Positions 26,180 through 35,144 of a DNA stretch of 64,000 bases are shown in pieces. Within the stretch, counting starts at the first letter, position 1. The number at the start of each line of letters is the position of its first letter. A program made the translations under genes and the position numbers. This DNA comes from CAXBCP01 sp963974055. GTDB taxonomy: Bacteria; Pseudomonadota; Alphaproteobacteria; MPNO01; UBA830. The DNA is taken from assembly GCA_963974055.1 (NCBI GenBank), contig CAXBCP010000003.1:200877-264876 (forward strand), written 5' to 3'. The notes beneath the pieces were generated by a model. It searched no databases, had not been told where the DNA came from, and worked only from the letters and a program-made list of their open reading frames with translations.

Positions 26180-27285
26180 GCGGTCTCCAGACCGGGCAGG
26201 AGAACGGGCTCGCCGCCATCGCGCGGGACGATCTCGCCAATCCGGAAGACTTCTTCGCCGTTTGAAGACAACAGCTCCTGCGCCGCATCGGCCGCCGCGG
26301 CATCGACGATGACGACCATGCCGATACCGCAATTGAAGGTGCGGGCCATTTCGTCCGGGGCGACGCCGCCGGTTGACATCAGCCACGGGAACACCGGCGG
26401 GAGGGACCAGGTTTGCGGATCTATGCGCGCCGCCATTCCGTCGGGCAGGATACGGGGTACGTTTTCCGTCAAGCCGCCTCCCGTGATGTGTGCGAATGCC
26501 TTTGCCACCCCCGTTTTGTGTAGGGCGAGACAGGATTTCACATAAATCCGGGTGGGGGTTAGCAGGGCCTCACCCCAGGTTATTTGGCCGGTAATGCCGT
26601 CCCCGAAGGGGGCGCTGTCTGCGTAATCCAGACCCTGCTGGCCGAGCACATGGCGGACCAGCGAAAACCCGTTGGAGTGAATTCCCGACGACGCGAGCCC
26701 GAGGATAACGTCGCCGGGCGCAATGTCGCCCCGTGGCAACAGCTTGCCCCGTTCGGCCGCGCCCACAGAGAATCCGGCAAGGTCGTAATCCCCGTCGCCG
26801 TACATGCCCGGCATTTCCGCCGTCTCGCCGCCGATAAGCGCGCATCCGGCCTGGCGGCAGCCTTCGGCAATGCCACTGACCACATCGGCCGCCGCGGCAG
26901 GTTCGAGACGGCCCGTCGCGAAATAATCGAGAAAGAACAGCGGTTCTGCGCCCTGGACCACGAGATCGTTCACGCACATCGCGACAAGATCGATTCCGAC
27001 CGTATCGTGACGTCCGCTATCGATGGCGATCTTCAGCTTTGTGCCGACGCCGTCCGTGGCGGCGACGAGGACCGGATCGACATATCCTGCCGCCCTGGGA
27101 TCGAACAGGCCGCCGAAGCCGCCGAGCGCCCCCATCACGCCTGCACGGTCGGTCGACCGGGAGAGCGGTTTTATGCGTTCGACAAGCTCCGCACCGGCAT
27201 CGATATCGACGCCCGAATCTTTGTAGCTGGGACCGTTAATGACTGCGCCACCTTGATTGAAAATGTTAGACTGACCAGATGACAC
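26167..27285 (-). CDS. purM: Phosphoribosylformylglycinamidine cyclo-ligase
   Basis: The product has about 372 residues. It closes the imidazole ring to make AIR in purine synthesis. Family motifs are YKDSGVDIDAG, GGFGGLFD, ATDGVGTKLKIA and GGETAEMPGMY. The start is uncertain: a GTG at 27285 has AGGTGG 8 bases upstream, while another GTG at 27297 is possible. It is divergent from the DUF2066 gene with fewer than 60 bases between starts, so their promoters must overlap. Confidence 0.94.
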   Translation of the reverse strand: MSSGQSNIFNQGGAVINGPSYKDSGVDIDAGAELVERIKPLSRSTDRAGVMGALGGFGGLFDPRAAGYVDPVLVAATDGVGTKLKIAIDSGRHDTVGIDLVAMCVNDLVVQGAEPLFFLDYFATGRLEPAAAADVVSGIAEGCRQAGCALIGGETAEMPGMYGDGDYDLAGFSVGAAERGKLLPRGDIAPGDVILGLASSGIHSNGFSLVRHVLGQQGLDYADSAPFGDGITGQITWGEALLTPTRIYVKSCLALHKTGVAKAFAHITGGGLTENVPRILPDGMAARIDPQTWSLPPVFPWLMSTGGVAPDEMARTFNCGIGMVVIVDAAAADAAQELLSSNGEEVFRIGEIVPRDGGEPVLLPGLETAWRG

Positions 27286-27332
27286 ACATAATACCACCTG
27301 TCATGCGCAGGATAGCCATTGCGGAACCTAAA

Positions 27333-28628
27333 ATGAACGCCGTCTGTCGAATCTCTTGGCGAATTTTCGGGCAGTTCCTCGGACAATGCGCGGGGCGGAC
27401 CTTTGCACGGGGTGCCGTCGGGTTCTCCGTCGCCGCGATGACGGCGATTCCGGGGGCGCATGCGCAGGTCGAAAACGTCTATACGGTGGCCGGTGTCGCT
27501 GTCGACCGGACGGCCGAAACCGCTTCGATCGCGCGGGAACAGGCCATCGCTGCGGGCCACCGGCAGGCTTTCGACCGGTTGCTGGCGCGGATCGTACCCG
27601 CCGTTCAGCGGGCCCGTCTTCCGGCGGTCGTGCAGCGCGATATCGTGCCCCTGGTGCTCAGTTTCGAAATCGAGGAGGAAAAACGGTCTTCCGTCCGCTA
27701 CCTGGGCAAGCTGACCTTTCGCTTCCGCCGGATGGACGTTCGCGGTTTTCTGCAGGCGAACGGTGTCGGATTTGCGGAAACGCGCTCGAAGCCGGTCCTT
27801 TTGCTTCCGGTCTTCGAATTCGCCGGCGCGAAACTGCTGTGGGACGACCCAAACCCGTGGTTCGCAGCCTGGAACGACATCCCGCCATCGGACGGTCTCG
27901 TGCCGGTCCGTCTCCCGGTTGGCGATCTTGCAGATGTCCGGGACATAAGCGCCGAACAGGCCGCCGCGGGCGTCGAGGAACAGTTCTCCCTGATTGCAGA
28001 GCGCTACGGCGCCAGCGCCGTGCTTGTCGCCCAGGCGTCGCAGGGTGTCGATGCCGCGACGGGCGACCGCGTTCTGAATGTCAGCACACGCTATTTCGGC
28101 GGGACGTCGGCCAACCGTACCAGCGTGCGCAGTTTCGTCTATGGCGAAGCGGATACCGACGAGGCGGTGATCGCCCGGGCCGCTCAGGAAATCGCCGTAC
28201 AGATCGAAGAGGACTGGAAGCAGGAAAACCTGATCCGGTTCGACAACCTGAACAGTCTGGTCGCCGATATCGCGTTGTCCGAACTGCGCCAGTGGGTGGA
28301 GATGCGGGAGCGGCTGCGCAAAATTGCGTTTATACAGCACTGGCAGCTTGTCGCCGTGTCGCGGCGCAAGGCGTCGGTACGCCTGACCTATTACGGCGAC
28401 CCGGAACAACTCCGTATTGCGCTGGTCCAGCGCGACCTCGTGCTCGAGCAGGGCGCGGTGAACTGGTCGCTTCGCGAACTGCGTGAAACGCGCTCTGAGC
28501 CGGCGCCGGAGTCTGTGCCCGATTCTGGACCGGAGTCCGGGCAGGAATTTGGGGGCGCGCCGGAATCCGCACCCGATACGATCCCGGCCGTTCCCGCAGA
28601 AATACCGCCGACGGACCCGGCCCGGTGA
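27333..28628 (+). CDS. DUF2066 domain-containing exported protein
   Basis: The product has 431 residues when started at 27333. A basic N-terminus and hydrophobic stretch (FSVAAMTAIPGAHA-QVE, cleavage near 45) form a long signal peptide. The body (VYTVAGVAVDRTAETASIAREQAIAAGHRQAFDRLL, shortened family opening) matches DUF2066, found next to purM in many proteobacteria. The tail after about 385 is rich in Pro, Glu and Ser and is probably unstructured. Function is unknown; a periplasmic place is inferred. Its stop overlaps the GTG of the next gene (GTGA). Confidence 0.8.
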   Translation: MNAVCRISWRIFGQFLGQCAGRTFARGAVGFSVAAMTAIPGAHAQVENVYTVAGVAVDRTAETASIAREQAIAAGHRQAFDRLLARIVPAVQRARLPAVVQRDIVPLVLSFEIEEEKRSSVRYLGKLTFRFRRMDVRGFLQANGVGFAETRSKPVLLLPVFEFAGAKLLWDDPNPWFAAWNDIPPSDGLVPVRLPVGDLADVRDISAEQAAAGVEEQFSLIAERYGASAVLVAQASQGVDAATGDRVLNVSTRYFGGTSANRTSVRSFVYGEADTDEAVIARAAQEIAVQIEEDWKQENLIRFDNLNSLVADIALSELRQWVEMRERLRKIAFIQHWQLVAVSRRKASVRLTYYGDPEQLRIALVQRDLVLEQGAVNWSLRELRETRSEPAPESVPDSGPESGQEFGGAPESAPDTIPAVPAEIPPTDPAR

Positions 28629-29182
28629 ATCTCCCGAATCTGATTACATTCGGGCGCCTGCTGACCGTCCCGGTCGCCGTATATCTGCTGATGCAGTCCG
28701 CCTACCTGTCGGCTTTTCTGCTGTTCCTGCTGGCCGGTGTGTCGGATGCGCTCGACGGGTACCTGGCCAAACGCCTGAACCAGACCACGGAACTCGGAGC
28801 GATTCTGGATCCGCTGGCCGACAAGGCGTTGCTGGTCGGCGTTTACGTTACGCTGGGGCTGCAGGAAAATCTGCCGCACTGGCTTGTCGTTCTTGTTGTC
28901 TTCCGCGATCTGTTGATTATCGGCGGGGTGATTATTCTGTTCCTCGTACGACTGGAAGTGAAAATGCGCCCGCTGATCGTCAGCAAGGTCAATACCGCGG
29001 CGCAGATCGGGCTGGCGGCGCTGGTTCTCGCCGGGCTCGGCCTGGAGCTGGAAATCGGTGGCCTTGTCGATGTAATGATTTACACCGTGCTGGGGACGAC
29101 CGTGATTTCCGGCGCAAGCTACATCGTTTCCTGGACGCGGCAGATGGCGGGAATCGAAGACGACCCGTCGCCGCTTTCCTGA
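28625..29182 (+). CDS. CDP-alcohol phosphatidyltransferase family protein
   Basis: The product has 185 residues with about five membrane spans. The CDP-alcohol motif (D-A-L-D-G-Y-L-A-K, then G-A-I-L-D-P-L-A-D-K) is complete, so it should transfer a phosphatidyl group from CDP-diacylglycerol to an alcohol. It resembles PgsA and the cardiolipin-synthase-like members; the acceptor cannot be told. The start is GTG at 28625, overlapping the DUF2066 stop. Its own stop overlaps the hdaA start. Confidence 0.88.
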   Translation: MNLPNLITFGRLLTVPVAVYLLMQSAYLSAFLLFLLAGVSDALDGYLAKRLNQTTELGAILDPLADKALLVGVYVTLGLQENLPHWLVVLVVFRDLLIIGGVIILFLVRLEVKMRPLIVSKVNTAAQIGLAALVLAGLGLELEIGGLVDVMIYTVLGTTVISGASYIVSWTRQMAGIEDDPSPLS

Positions 29183-29886
29183 TGTCTGCAAGGCAAAATC
29201 AGCTCGCGCTCGATCTGCGGCATCGGGCGGCGATGGGACGGGAGGATTTCCTGGTCTCGCCGTCCAATGCGGAGGCTGTTGCCTGGATCGACAGGTGGCC
29301 GGACTGGCCGGGGCCCGCCCTGGTCATTGTCGGCCCCCCGGGGTGCGGAAAGACTCATCTCGGTCATGTCTGGCGCCAGCGGGCCGAAGCGGCGCCTTTC
29401 GATCCCACGCTGCCGGCAACGGAGCAGGCGCAGCGGCCGGTATTCGTGGACGACGCTGATGCACCGCTAAGTCCGGATCAGCCGCACCGGGACGAAGACC
29501 TTTTTCACCTGTTCAATGCGGCAGCTGCGGCAGGCGTGTCGCTGCTTGTCGCCACCCGGACGCCGCCGGCGCAGTGGGACGGCCGACTTCCGGATCTTAA
29601 ATCGCGTCTCGCGGCGGCGCCTAATATCGTTATTCAGGCGCCGGATACGCCGTTGATCGCTGCGGTGATGGTGAAAATGTTTGCTGACGAACAGATGGAT
29701 GTCGGCGCCGATGTTCTGGAATACATGGTCAACCGGATGGAACGATCGTTCGGCGCGGCGCGGTCGCTGGTGCGGCAATTGAACAATGCTTCCCTCGCCA
29801 CCCGGCGCGGCATCACGATCCCGCTTGCCCGCGAAATTCTCGATGTCGCCGATCGGGCCAAGGAAGAAGACGGGGACGACGCCTAG
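29182..29886 (+). CDS. hdaA: DnaA-related regulatory protein HdaA
   Basis: The product has 234 residues. Hda proteins act with the DNA sliding clamp to stimulate ATP hydrolysis by DnaA and so prevent re-initiation. Residues 7-12 (QLALDL) form the clamp-binding hexapeptide, the P-loop is GPPGCGKT at 51-58, and a DnaA-like AAA+ lid follows. The ATG overlaps the previous stop as TGATG. The stop codon overlaps that of the convergent flavoprotein gene. In many relatives ppk follows hdaA; here it does not. Confidence 0.9.
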   Translation: MSARQNQLALDLRHRAAMGREDFLVSPSNAEAVAWIDRWPDWPGPALVIVGPPGCGKTHLGHVWRQRAEAAPFDPTLPATEQAQRPVFVDDADAPLSPDQPHRDEDLFHLFNAAAAAGVSLLVATRTPPAQWDGRLPDLKSRLAAAPNIVIQAPDTPLIAAVMVKMFADEQMDVGADVLEYMVNRMERSFGAARSLVRQLNNASLATRRGITIPLAREILDVADRAKEEDGDDA

Positions 29887-31079
29887 GCGATCCGGGGCGG
29901 GGTGTCGGGAGGCGGGCCGAGGTCGCTGTCGAAACCGATTCCGGCCAGGGTACGCCGGCAGATATATTCCTTCCAGACCGCGCCGCGTTCGCCCGTCCAG
30001 ACCTGTTCGACAGGTCGGTCGCGGGAATCGACGAACTGGATAAGTCCGTCTTTGCGGCCAAGGCTGACGCATCTGAAACTATAGCTGAACTCGAAAGCGT
30101 CGGCGGACATGCCGCCAATGCGCGCCGCGACGGTTTTTGCGGCGCGCTCGCCCATGGGCCGGCCGGCGGCACAGCTCATCCGGCACGTGCCGGCGGTTTG
30201 CGTTTCCACATGTGCGGCGTCGCCGACGGCTACGATGTCGGGGTGACTGACGGATGTCAGTGTGTGGTCGGTGACGATCTGCCCTGCGCCGGTGACCTTG
30301 ATTCCGGCCCGTGCTGCCAGGTCGGGAACCAGAAACCCGGCGGCCCAAAGGCACAGGTCGTATGCAATCGTGTCGCCGTTCTCGAGCTCCGCATGGTCGG
30401 GGCCGACGCCAGTAATACGCGCGCCGGCGACGGTTTCGACACCGAGACGGTCAAGGGTCGCAACGACATGATCGAACCCGGCGCGGGACAGTCCGCCCGG
30501 CGCGTCGTCCGGCCCGAAGTTTCTGCCGGGGGCCAGGAGGACTTTCAGGCCGGGCATCCGTTCGCCGAATTCGCAGGCCGCTTCGATTGCGGTCAGACCG
30601 CCACCCGCAATCAGGACCCTGCCGCCTGTTTCGGCGAGCGTTTCGAGTCGGGCCGCCGTTTCTGCGCAGTCTTCGGTGGAGTCCAGGCAGACTGCGAACC
30701 GGTCGGCACCCGGGACGGTATTTCTGTCGGTCATGCTTCCCGGCGCGTAAACCAGCGTATCGTATTCGACGGTATCGGGGAGGCCGGGGGAGACGGTGCC
30801 GGGGGCGAGATGCACAATCCGATCATCGGGGTCGATTTTTTCGGCGCGGGCCTGGATGAACCGTCCGTTCCGTGCCGACATGAATTCGTCATAGGGCAGG
30901 TGCTGCGCAATGCCGCCGGCAGCGATTTCGTGCAACCGGATGCGTTCCACGAACTGGGGCTTTGCATCGATAAGCGCGATATCCGCGTCCGGCAGGGTCT
31001 CACTTAGCCGAGCGGCCGCCGTGAGACCCGCATAGCCGCCACCCAGGACGACGATTCGATGTGCCATTGTTTCCGTCAT
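29883..31079 (-). CDS. NDH-2-like FAD-dependent oxidoreductase
   Basis: The product has 398 residues. It has two dinucleotide-binding motifs, GGGYAG at 13-18 for FAD and a second near 164 (AGGGLTAIE) for NAD(P)H, and the FAD-closing motif VAVGDAAHV near 295. This is the plan of type II NADH dehydrogenases and carotenoid/sulfide-type relatives. No clear C-terminal membrane helix is seen. The electron acceptor is unknown. A 14-base palindrome sits 19 bases before its start, suggesting control by a dedicated repressor. It lies where ppk and ppx usually occur. Confidence 0.82.
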   Translation of the reverse strand: MTETMAHRIVVLGGGYAGLTAAARLSETLPDADIALIDAKPQFVERIRLHEIAAGGIAQHLPYDEFMSARNGRFIQARAEKIDPDDRIVHLAPGTVSPGLPDTVEYDTLVYAPGSMTDRNTVPGADRFAVCLDSTEDCAETAARLETLAETGGRVLIAGGGLTAIEAACEFGERMPGLKVLLAPGRNFGPDDAPGGLSRAGFDHVVATLDRLGVETVAGARITGVGPDHAELENGDTIAYDLCLWAAGFLVPDLAARAGIKVTGAGQIVTDHTLTSVSHPDIVAVGDAAHVETQTAGTCRMSCAAGRPMGERAAKTVAARIGGMSADAFEFSYSFRCVSLGRKDGLIQFVDSRDRPVEQVWTGERGAVWKEYICRRTLAGIGFDSDLGPPPDTPPRIA

Positions 31080-31098
31080 TGCCCTATTCGCCTATTCT

Positions 31099-31112
31099 AT
31101 CAGTATACTGAT
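31099..31112. promoter_or_regulatory. Palindromic operator-like site before the flavoprotein gene
   Basis: ATCAGTATACTGAT is a perfect 14-base palindrome. Its centre contains TATACT, a good -10 element for the leftward gene, so a bound dimer would block transcription. The regulator is not encoded nearby. Sites like this are typical of TetR, MarR and Rrf2 family dimers. Confidence 0.5.
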
Positions 31113-31168
31113 TAAAATAATCGACTTCGCGCGACGCGGTCAACCGGCGACCGGATCGTTCCGGACGG

Positions 31169-32329
31169 CTATTGCTGTGGCGGGATCTCGATGACCTTGA
31201 TTTTGGCGCCATCCGCCGTCAGGGCGATTTCGCCGCGTTTCAGCCGCAGGGCGTCGCCGCCGAAAACATCCCGGCGCCAGCCCGTCAGCGCCCGGACATC
31301 GGCATTGTCGTCCGCCGCGATGGCTTCGATATCGCCGGACGAAGCGATCAGCTTCTGGGCGACCTTGTGGCTATCGCATTTCAGCTTCAGAAGCACCTTG
31401 AGAAGCTCCATGGACGGTCCGTTATCCGACGTATCGGCGCGCTCTGCCGGGGGGGTGGGATAATCGGCAGCATCCATTGCCCGCACGTCCTTGAGCACCG
31501 CCATGATTGCCTGGGCGCGGTCATTGCCGACCCGGTCGCGCGAAATTGCCCGAAGCGACATCAGCTCTTCCGGCGATTTCGGCATATGCGCCGCGATCTC
31601 GGTAATCGATTCGTCTTTCAGGACGCGGTTCCGCGGCACGTTGTTGCCCTGGGCCGTTTGTTCGCGCCACGCTGCAAGTGCCTGGACCGCGGCGAGATAG
31701 CGCGGTTTCCGGCTTCTGGTCTTGAGGCGTTTCCAGGCGTTCTGCGGGTCGATCAGATAGGTTGCGGTATCGGTCAGGATCGCCATTTCATCGGCAAGCC
31801 ATGATGTCCGGTCGTTGTCTTCAAGCCTGCCGGCCAGCTTCGTGTATATTTTCCGCAGGTGGGTGACATCGCCCAGCGCGTATTCGATCTGTTTGTCGCC
31901 GAGCGGGCGCCGGGACCAGTCGGTGAAGCGCATTGTCTTGTCGATCGACTTCTTGGCGATATCGCGGACAAGCCGTTCATACCCGACGGAATCTCCGTAA
32001 CCGCAGACCATGGCCGCGATCTGGGTATCGAAGATCGGCTTGGGCACCTTGCCTGACAGGTTCACGAAAATTTCGACGTCCTGGCGTGCGGCATGAAACA
32101 CTTTGAGGACGTCTTCGTTCGCGAGAAGGTCGAATAACGGCGCGAGGTCGATCCCCTCCGCCAGCGCATCGATCGCCACCGCTTCATCCGGCGTCCCGAC
32201 CTGAACGAGGCACAGAATGGGCCAGTAGGTCTTTTCGCGAATAAATTCCGTGTCCACGGTCAGGAAAGGGAAGTCTGCGGCCCGTTCGCAAAACGCCTCT
32301 AGGGCCGTCGTTTCTGTTATTATGGTCAT
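31169..32329 (-). CDS. rnd: Ribonuclease D
   Basis: The product has 386 residues. It trims the 3' ends of tRNA precursors and other RNAs. The DEDD exonuclease core begins with Asp26/Glu28 in TVDTEFIRE, continues with HAARQDVEIF, and closes with DVTHLRKIY. An HRDC domain follows around 210-290. The ATG at 32329 fits the family N-terminus (MTIITETTALEAF). It is divergent from aspS, the usual arrangement in alphaproteobacteria. Confidence 0.95.
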   Translation of the reverse strand: MTIITETTALEAFCERAADFPFLTVDTEFIREKTYWPILCLVQVGTPDEAVAIDALAEGIDLAPLFDLLANEDVLKVFHAARQDVEIFVNLSGKVPKPIFDTQIAAMVCGYGDSVGYERLVRDIAKKSIDKTMRFTDWSRRPLGDKQIEYALGDVTHLRKIYTKLAGRLEDNDRTSWLADEMAILTDTATYLIDPQNAWKRLKTRSRKPRYLAAVQALAAWREQTAQGNNVPRNRVLKDESITEIAAHMPKSPEELMSLRAISRDRVGNDRAQAIMAVLKDVRAMDAADYPTPPAERADTSDNGPSMELLKVLLKLKCDSHKVAQKLIASSGDIEAIAADDNADVRALTGWRRDVFGGDALRLKRGEIALTADGAKIKVIEIPPQQ

Positions 32330-32451
32330 GGTTCTTGATACACTGATTCCGGCATAACTTGAAGTGGGGCGTCGTTGGATATAAAACCCGCTGCGGCCTG
32401 CGCCCGTGCCGGTGCGCGCCAGACAAGTCAAATCCGAACAAAGGTCCGATT

Positions 32452-34242
32452 ATGCACGCTTACCGCACCCAGACATGCGGCGAACTTCGCGCCGAAAACG
32501 CCGGTACGGAGGCCCGCCTTTCCGGCTGGGTTCACCGTATGCGCGATCACGGCAACCTGCTGTTCGTCGACCTGCGGGACCATTACGGCCTGACCCAGTG
32601 CGTGATCGACAGCGAATCGGATATTTTTCCGCAGATCGAAGGGCTTCGCCTGGAAACGGTCATCTGTGTGACCGGCCGCGTCGAAGAGCGCTCCGAGGAC
32701 ACGAAAAACGCCGACCTCCCGACCGGCGGCGTCGAACTGCGAATCGATGCGTGCGAAGTGCTGGGCACGACCGAGCCGCTGCCGCTCGAAGTGAACAGCG
32801 ATCGCGATTACGGCGAGGAAGTGCGGTTGCGCTACCGGTTTCTCGATCTCCGGCGCGAAAAGGTTCATCAGAACATCATGCTGCGCAGCTCGGTTATCTC
32901 CAGCATCCGCCGGCGCATGATCGATCAGGGTTTCATGGAATTCCAGACGCCGATCCTGACGTCGACGTCACCTGAAGGTGCGCGCGATTTCCTGGTGCCG
33001 AGCCGACTGCATCCCGGTCAGTTTTATGCGTTGCCGCAGGCACCGCAGCAGTTCAAGCAGCTGATCATGATGGCCGGGTTCGACCGCTATTTTCAGATCG
33101 CGCCTTGCTTCCGCGATGAAGATGCACGCGCCGACCGGTCGCCGGGCGAATTCTACCAGCTCGATATCGAGATGTCCTTCGTCACCCAGGATGACGTCTT
33201 CAATGCGATCGAACCGGTGCTGCATGGCGTGTTCGAGGAGTTTGCCGAAGGGCGCGCCGTTTCGCCGGCGCCTTTTCCGAGGATTACCTATGCGGATTCG
33301 CTTCAGAAATACGGCAGCGACAAGCCCGATCTCCGCAATCCCATCGAGATGAGCGACATCACGGATACCTTCCGGGGCTCCGGGTTCAAGATTTTCGCCG
33401 GCATGATCGAGAAAGACGAGAATGTCCGCGTCTGGGCGATACCGGCGCCGGGCGGCGGCTCGCGGGCTTTCTGTGACCGCATGAATTCATGGGCCCAGAA
33501 GCAGGGGCAGCCCGGCCTCGGCTATATCTTTTTCCGCGATGGCGAAGGCGCGGGACCGGTTGCCAAGAATATCGGCGAAGAACGGACCGGGGCCCTGCGG
33601 GATCAGCTCGGGCTCAAGGACGGGGACGCCGTGTTCTTCGTCGCGGGCGTGCCGAAGGACTTTGCCGGGTTTGCCGGACAGGCCCGCACGCAGGTCGGCG
33701 AGGCGCTTGAACTGGTCGATGAGAACCGTTTTGAATTCTGCTGGATCGTCGACTATCCGATGTACGAACTCGACGAATCCACCGGCAAGATCGAATTCAG
33801 CCACAACCCGTTCTCGATGCCGCAGGGCGGGATTGAGGCGCTGGAAACGATGGAGCCGCTCGACGTCCTCGCCTATCAGTACGATATCGTCTGCAACGGC
33901 ATCGAGCTGTCGAGCGGGGCGATCCGGAACCATCGTCCGGAAATCATGTACAAGGCTTTCGGCATCGCCGGTTATTCGCAGGAAGAGGTCGAGACCGAAT
34001 TTGCCGGCATGCTGAATGCATTGAAATACGGTGCGCCGCCCCATGGCGGCTCGGCGCCGGGTATCGACCGGATCGTCATGCTGCTGGCGGACGAGCCGAA
34101 TATCCGCGAGGTCATTCTGTTCCCGATGAACCAGCAGGCGCAGGACCTGATGATGAATGCGCCGGTGCCCGTCGATGACGAGCGGCTGAAAGAACTGTCG
34201 TTGCGCCTGGCGCTGCCGCCGGCGGCGAAAAAGGAAGGCTAG
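32452..34242 (+). CDS. aspS: Aspartyl-tRNA synthetase (probably non-discriminating)
   Basis: The product has 596 residues, the bacterial AspRS length with its GAD insertion domain. Class II motif 2 appears as FRDEDARADRSPGEFYQ and motif 3 as GIDRIVMLL. Because gatCAB is in the same window, the enzyme may also charge tRNA-Asn with Asp for transamidation; this cannot be settled without the whole genome. AAAGG lies about 8 bases before the ATG. A possible promoter (TTGAAG then TATAAA, 15-base spacing) lies at 32359-32385. Confidence 0.96.
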   Translation: MHAYRTQTCGELRAENAGTEARLSGWVHRMRDHGNLLFVDLRDHYGLTQCVIDSESDIFPQIEGLRLETVICVTGRVEERSEDTKNADLPTGGVELRIDACEVLGTTEPLPLEVNSDRDYGEEVRLRYRFLDLRREKVHQNIMLRSSVISSIRRRMIDQGFMEFQTPILTSTSPEGARDFLVPSRLHPGQFYALPQAPQQFKQLIMMAGFDRYFQIAPCFRDEDARADRSPGEFYQLDIEMSFVTQDDVFNAIEPVLHGVFEEFAEGRAVSPAPFPRITYADSLQKYGSDKPDLRNPIEMSDITDTFRGSGFKIFAGMIEKDENVRVWAIPAPGGGSRAFCDRMNSWAQKQGQPGLGYIFFRDGEGAGPVAKNIGEERTGALRDQLGLKDGDAVFFVAGVPKDFAGFAGQARTQVGEALELVDENRFEFCWIVDYPMYELDESTGKIEFSHNPFSMPQGGIEALETMEPLDVLAYQYDIVCNGIELSSGAIRNHRPEIMYKAFGIAGYSQEEVETEFAGMLNALKYGAPPHGGSAPGIDRIVMLLADEPNIREVILFPMNQQAQDLMMNAPVPVDDERLKELSLRLALPPAAKKEG

Positions 34243-34322
34243 GGCGTTTCCTGTTTGGACGGCACTGGCCCTGTTCCGCGTATGCGGAATATGATCTAGG
34301 ACGGTGTTCCGGCGCCGGGGCG

Positions 34323-35042
34323 TTATTCTGCGGCGATGCGGCCGAGAGAACCTTTTTTGTTTCGTTTGACATAGTACATCGCCATGTCTGCGCGCCGGAC
34401 CAGTTCGTCCGGCGTGTCGTCCGGCCCGTAGGCCTCTATTCCGAGGCTGACCTTGACGGGAAGCATCTTGTCCTGAAATTCGCACGGTACCGATTCGAGC
34501 GCCCATTGCAGCGTCTGGGCGCGCTTGGCGCCGTCCTGCCACTGGGTCTGCGCCACGATCATCGCAAATTCGTCGCCGCCGAGCCGGGCCACGGTATCGA
34601 TTTCGCGGAGCGATTGCGTCGAGACATCTGCGACATGCCGCAGCACAGCATCGCCCGCGCAATGACCGTATTTGTCGTTGAATTGCTTGAAGCGATCGAT
34701 ATCGCAATAGATCAGCAGGCCGGTATGTCCGAAGCGCCGCGCTGACGCGAGGGTACGTTTAAGCTGTTCCAGAAAGCCCCGACGGTTGAAAAGGCCGGTC
34801 AGTTCGTCCGTGAAGGATAGCCCCTGCAGGTATTCGATCCGCTGGTTCTGCGATGCGATCCGCTGTTCGGCCTGTGCCGCATACATCAGCGCCCGTTCCA
34901 GAAGTGCGTTTTTGCGCATATCGGAGCCGATTTCGGTTGCCGGGATGTTCTCGATCAGCCGTGACGCAATGATCCCGATCATATCGGTCAATTCGGGATC
35001 GTTTGCAGTCAGGGAAGCCGAAACTTGTTCCATAAGGATCAT
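34323..35042 (-). CDS. GGDEF-domain diguanylate cyclase
   Basis: The product has 239 residues, soluble, with an N-terminal helical part (1-75, coiled-coil like) and a full GGDEF domain. The active site is GGDEF at 155-159 and the product-inhibition I-site R-x-x-D is at 146-149 (REID), so it should make c-di-GMP and be feedback controlled. No sensory domain is recognised. The ATG at 35042 follows GGTGG by a few bases; a second ATG at 35033 is possible. It is divergent from the eipB-like gene and 2 kb from pleD. Confidence 0.88.
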   Translation of the reverse strand: MILMEQVSASLTANDPELTDMIGIIASRLIENIPATEIGSDMRKNALLERALMYAAQAEQRIASQNQRIEYLQGLSFTDELTGLFNRRGFLEQLKRTLASARRFGHTGLLIYCDIDRFKQFNDKYGHCAGDAVLRHVADVSTQSLREIDTVARLGGDEFAMIVAQTQWQDGAKRAQTLQWALESVPCEFQDKMLPVKVSLGIEAYGPDDTPDELVRRADMAMYYVKRNKKGSLGRIAAE

Positions 35043-35144
35043 CCGTCCACCATATTGATAATGCAGTTCGCTCGGCAGACAGGGATGCAAGGCGCATGCC
35101 AGTTTGAATGGGCGGAATTCAAAGGGTTGGATGGTGATTTGACG

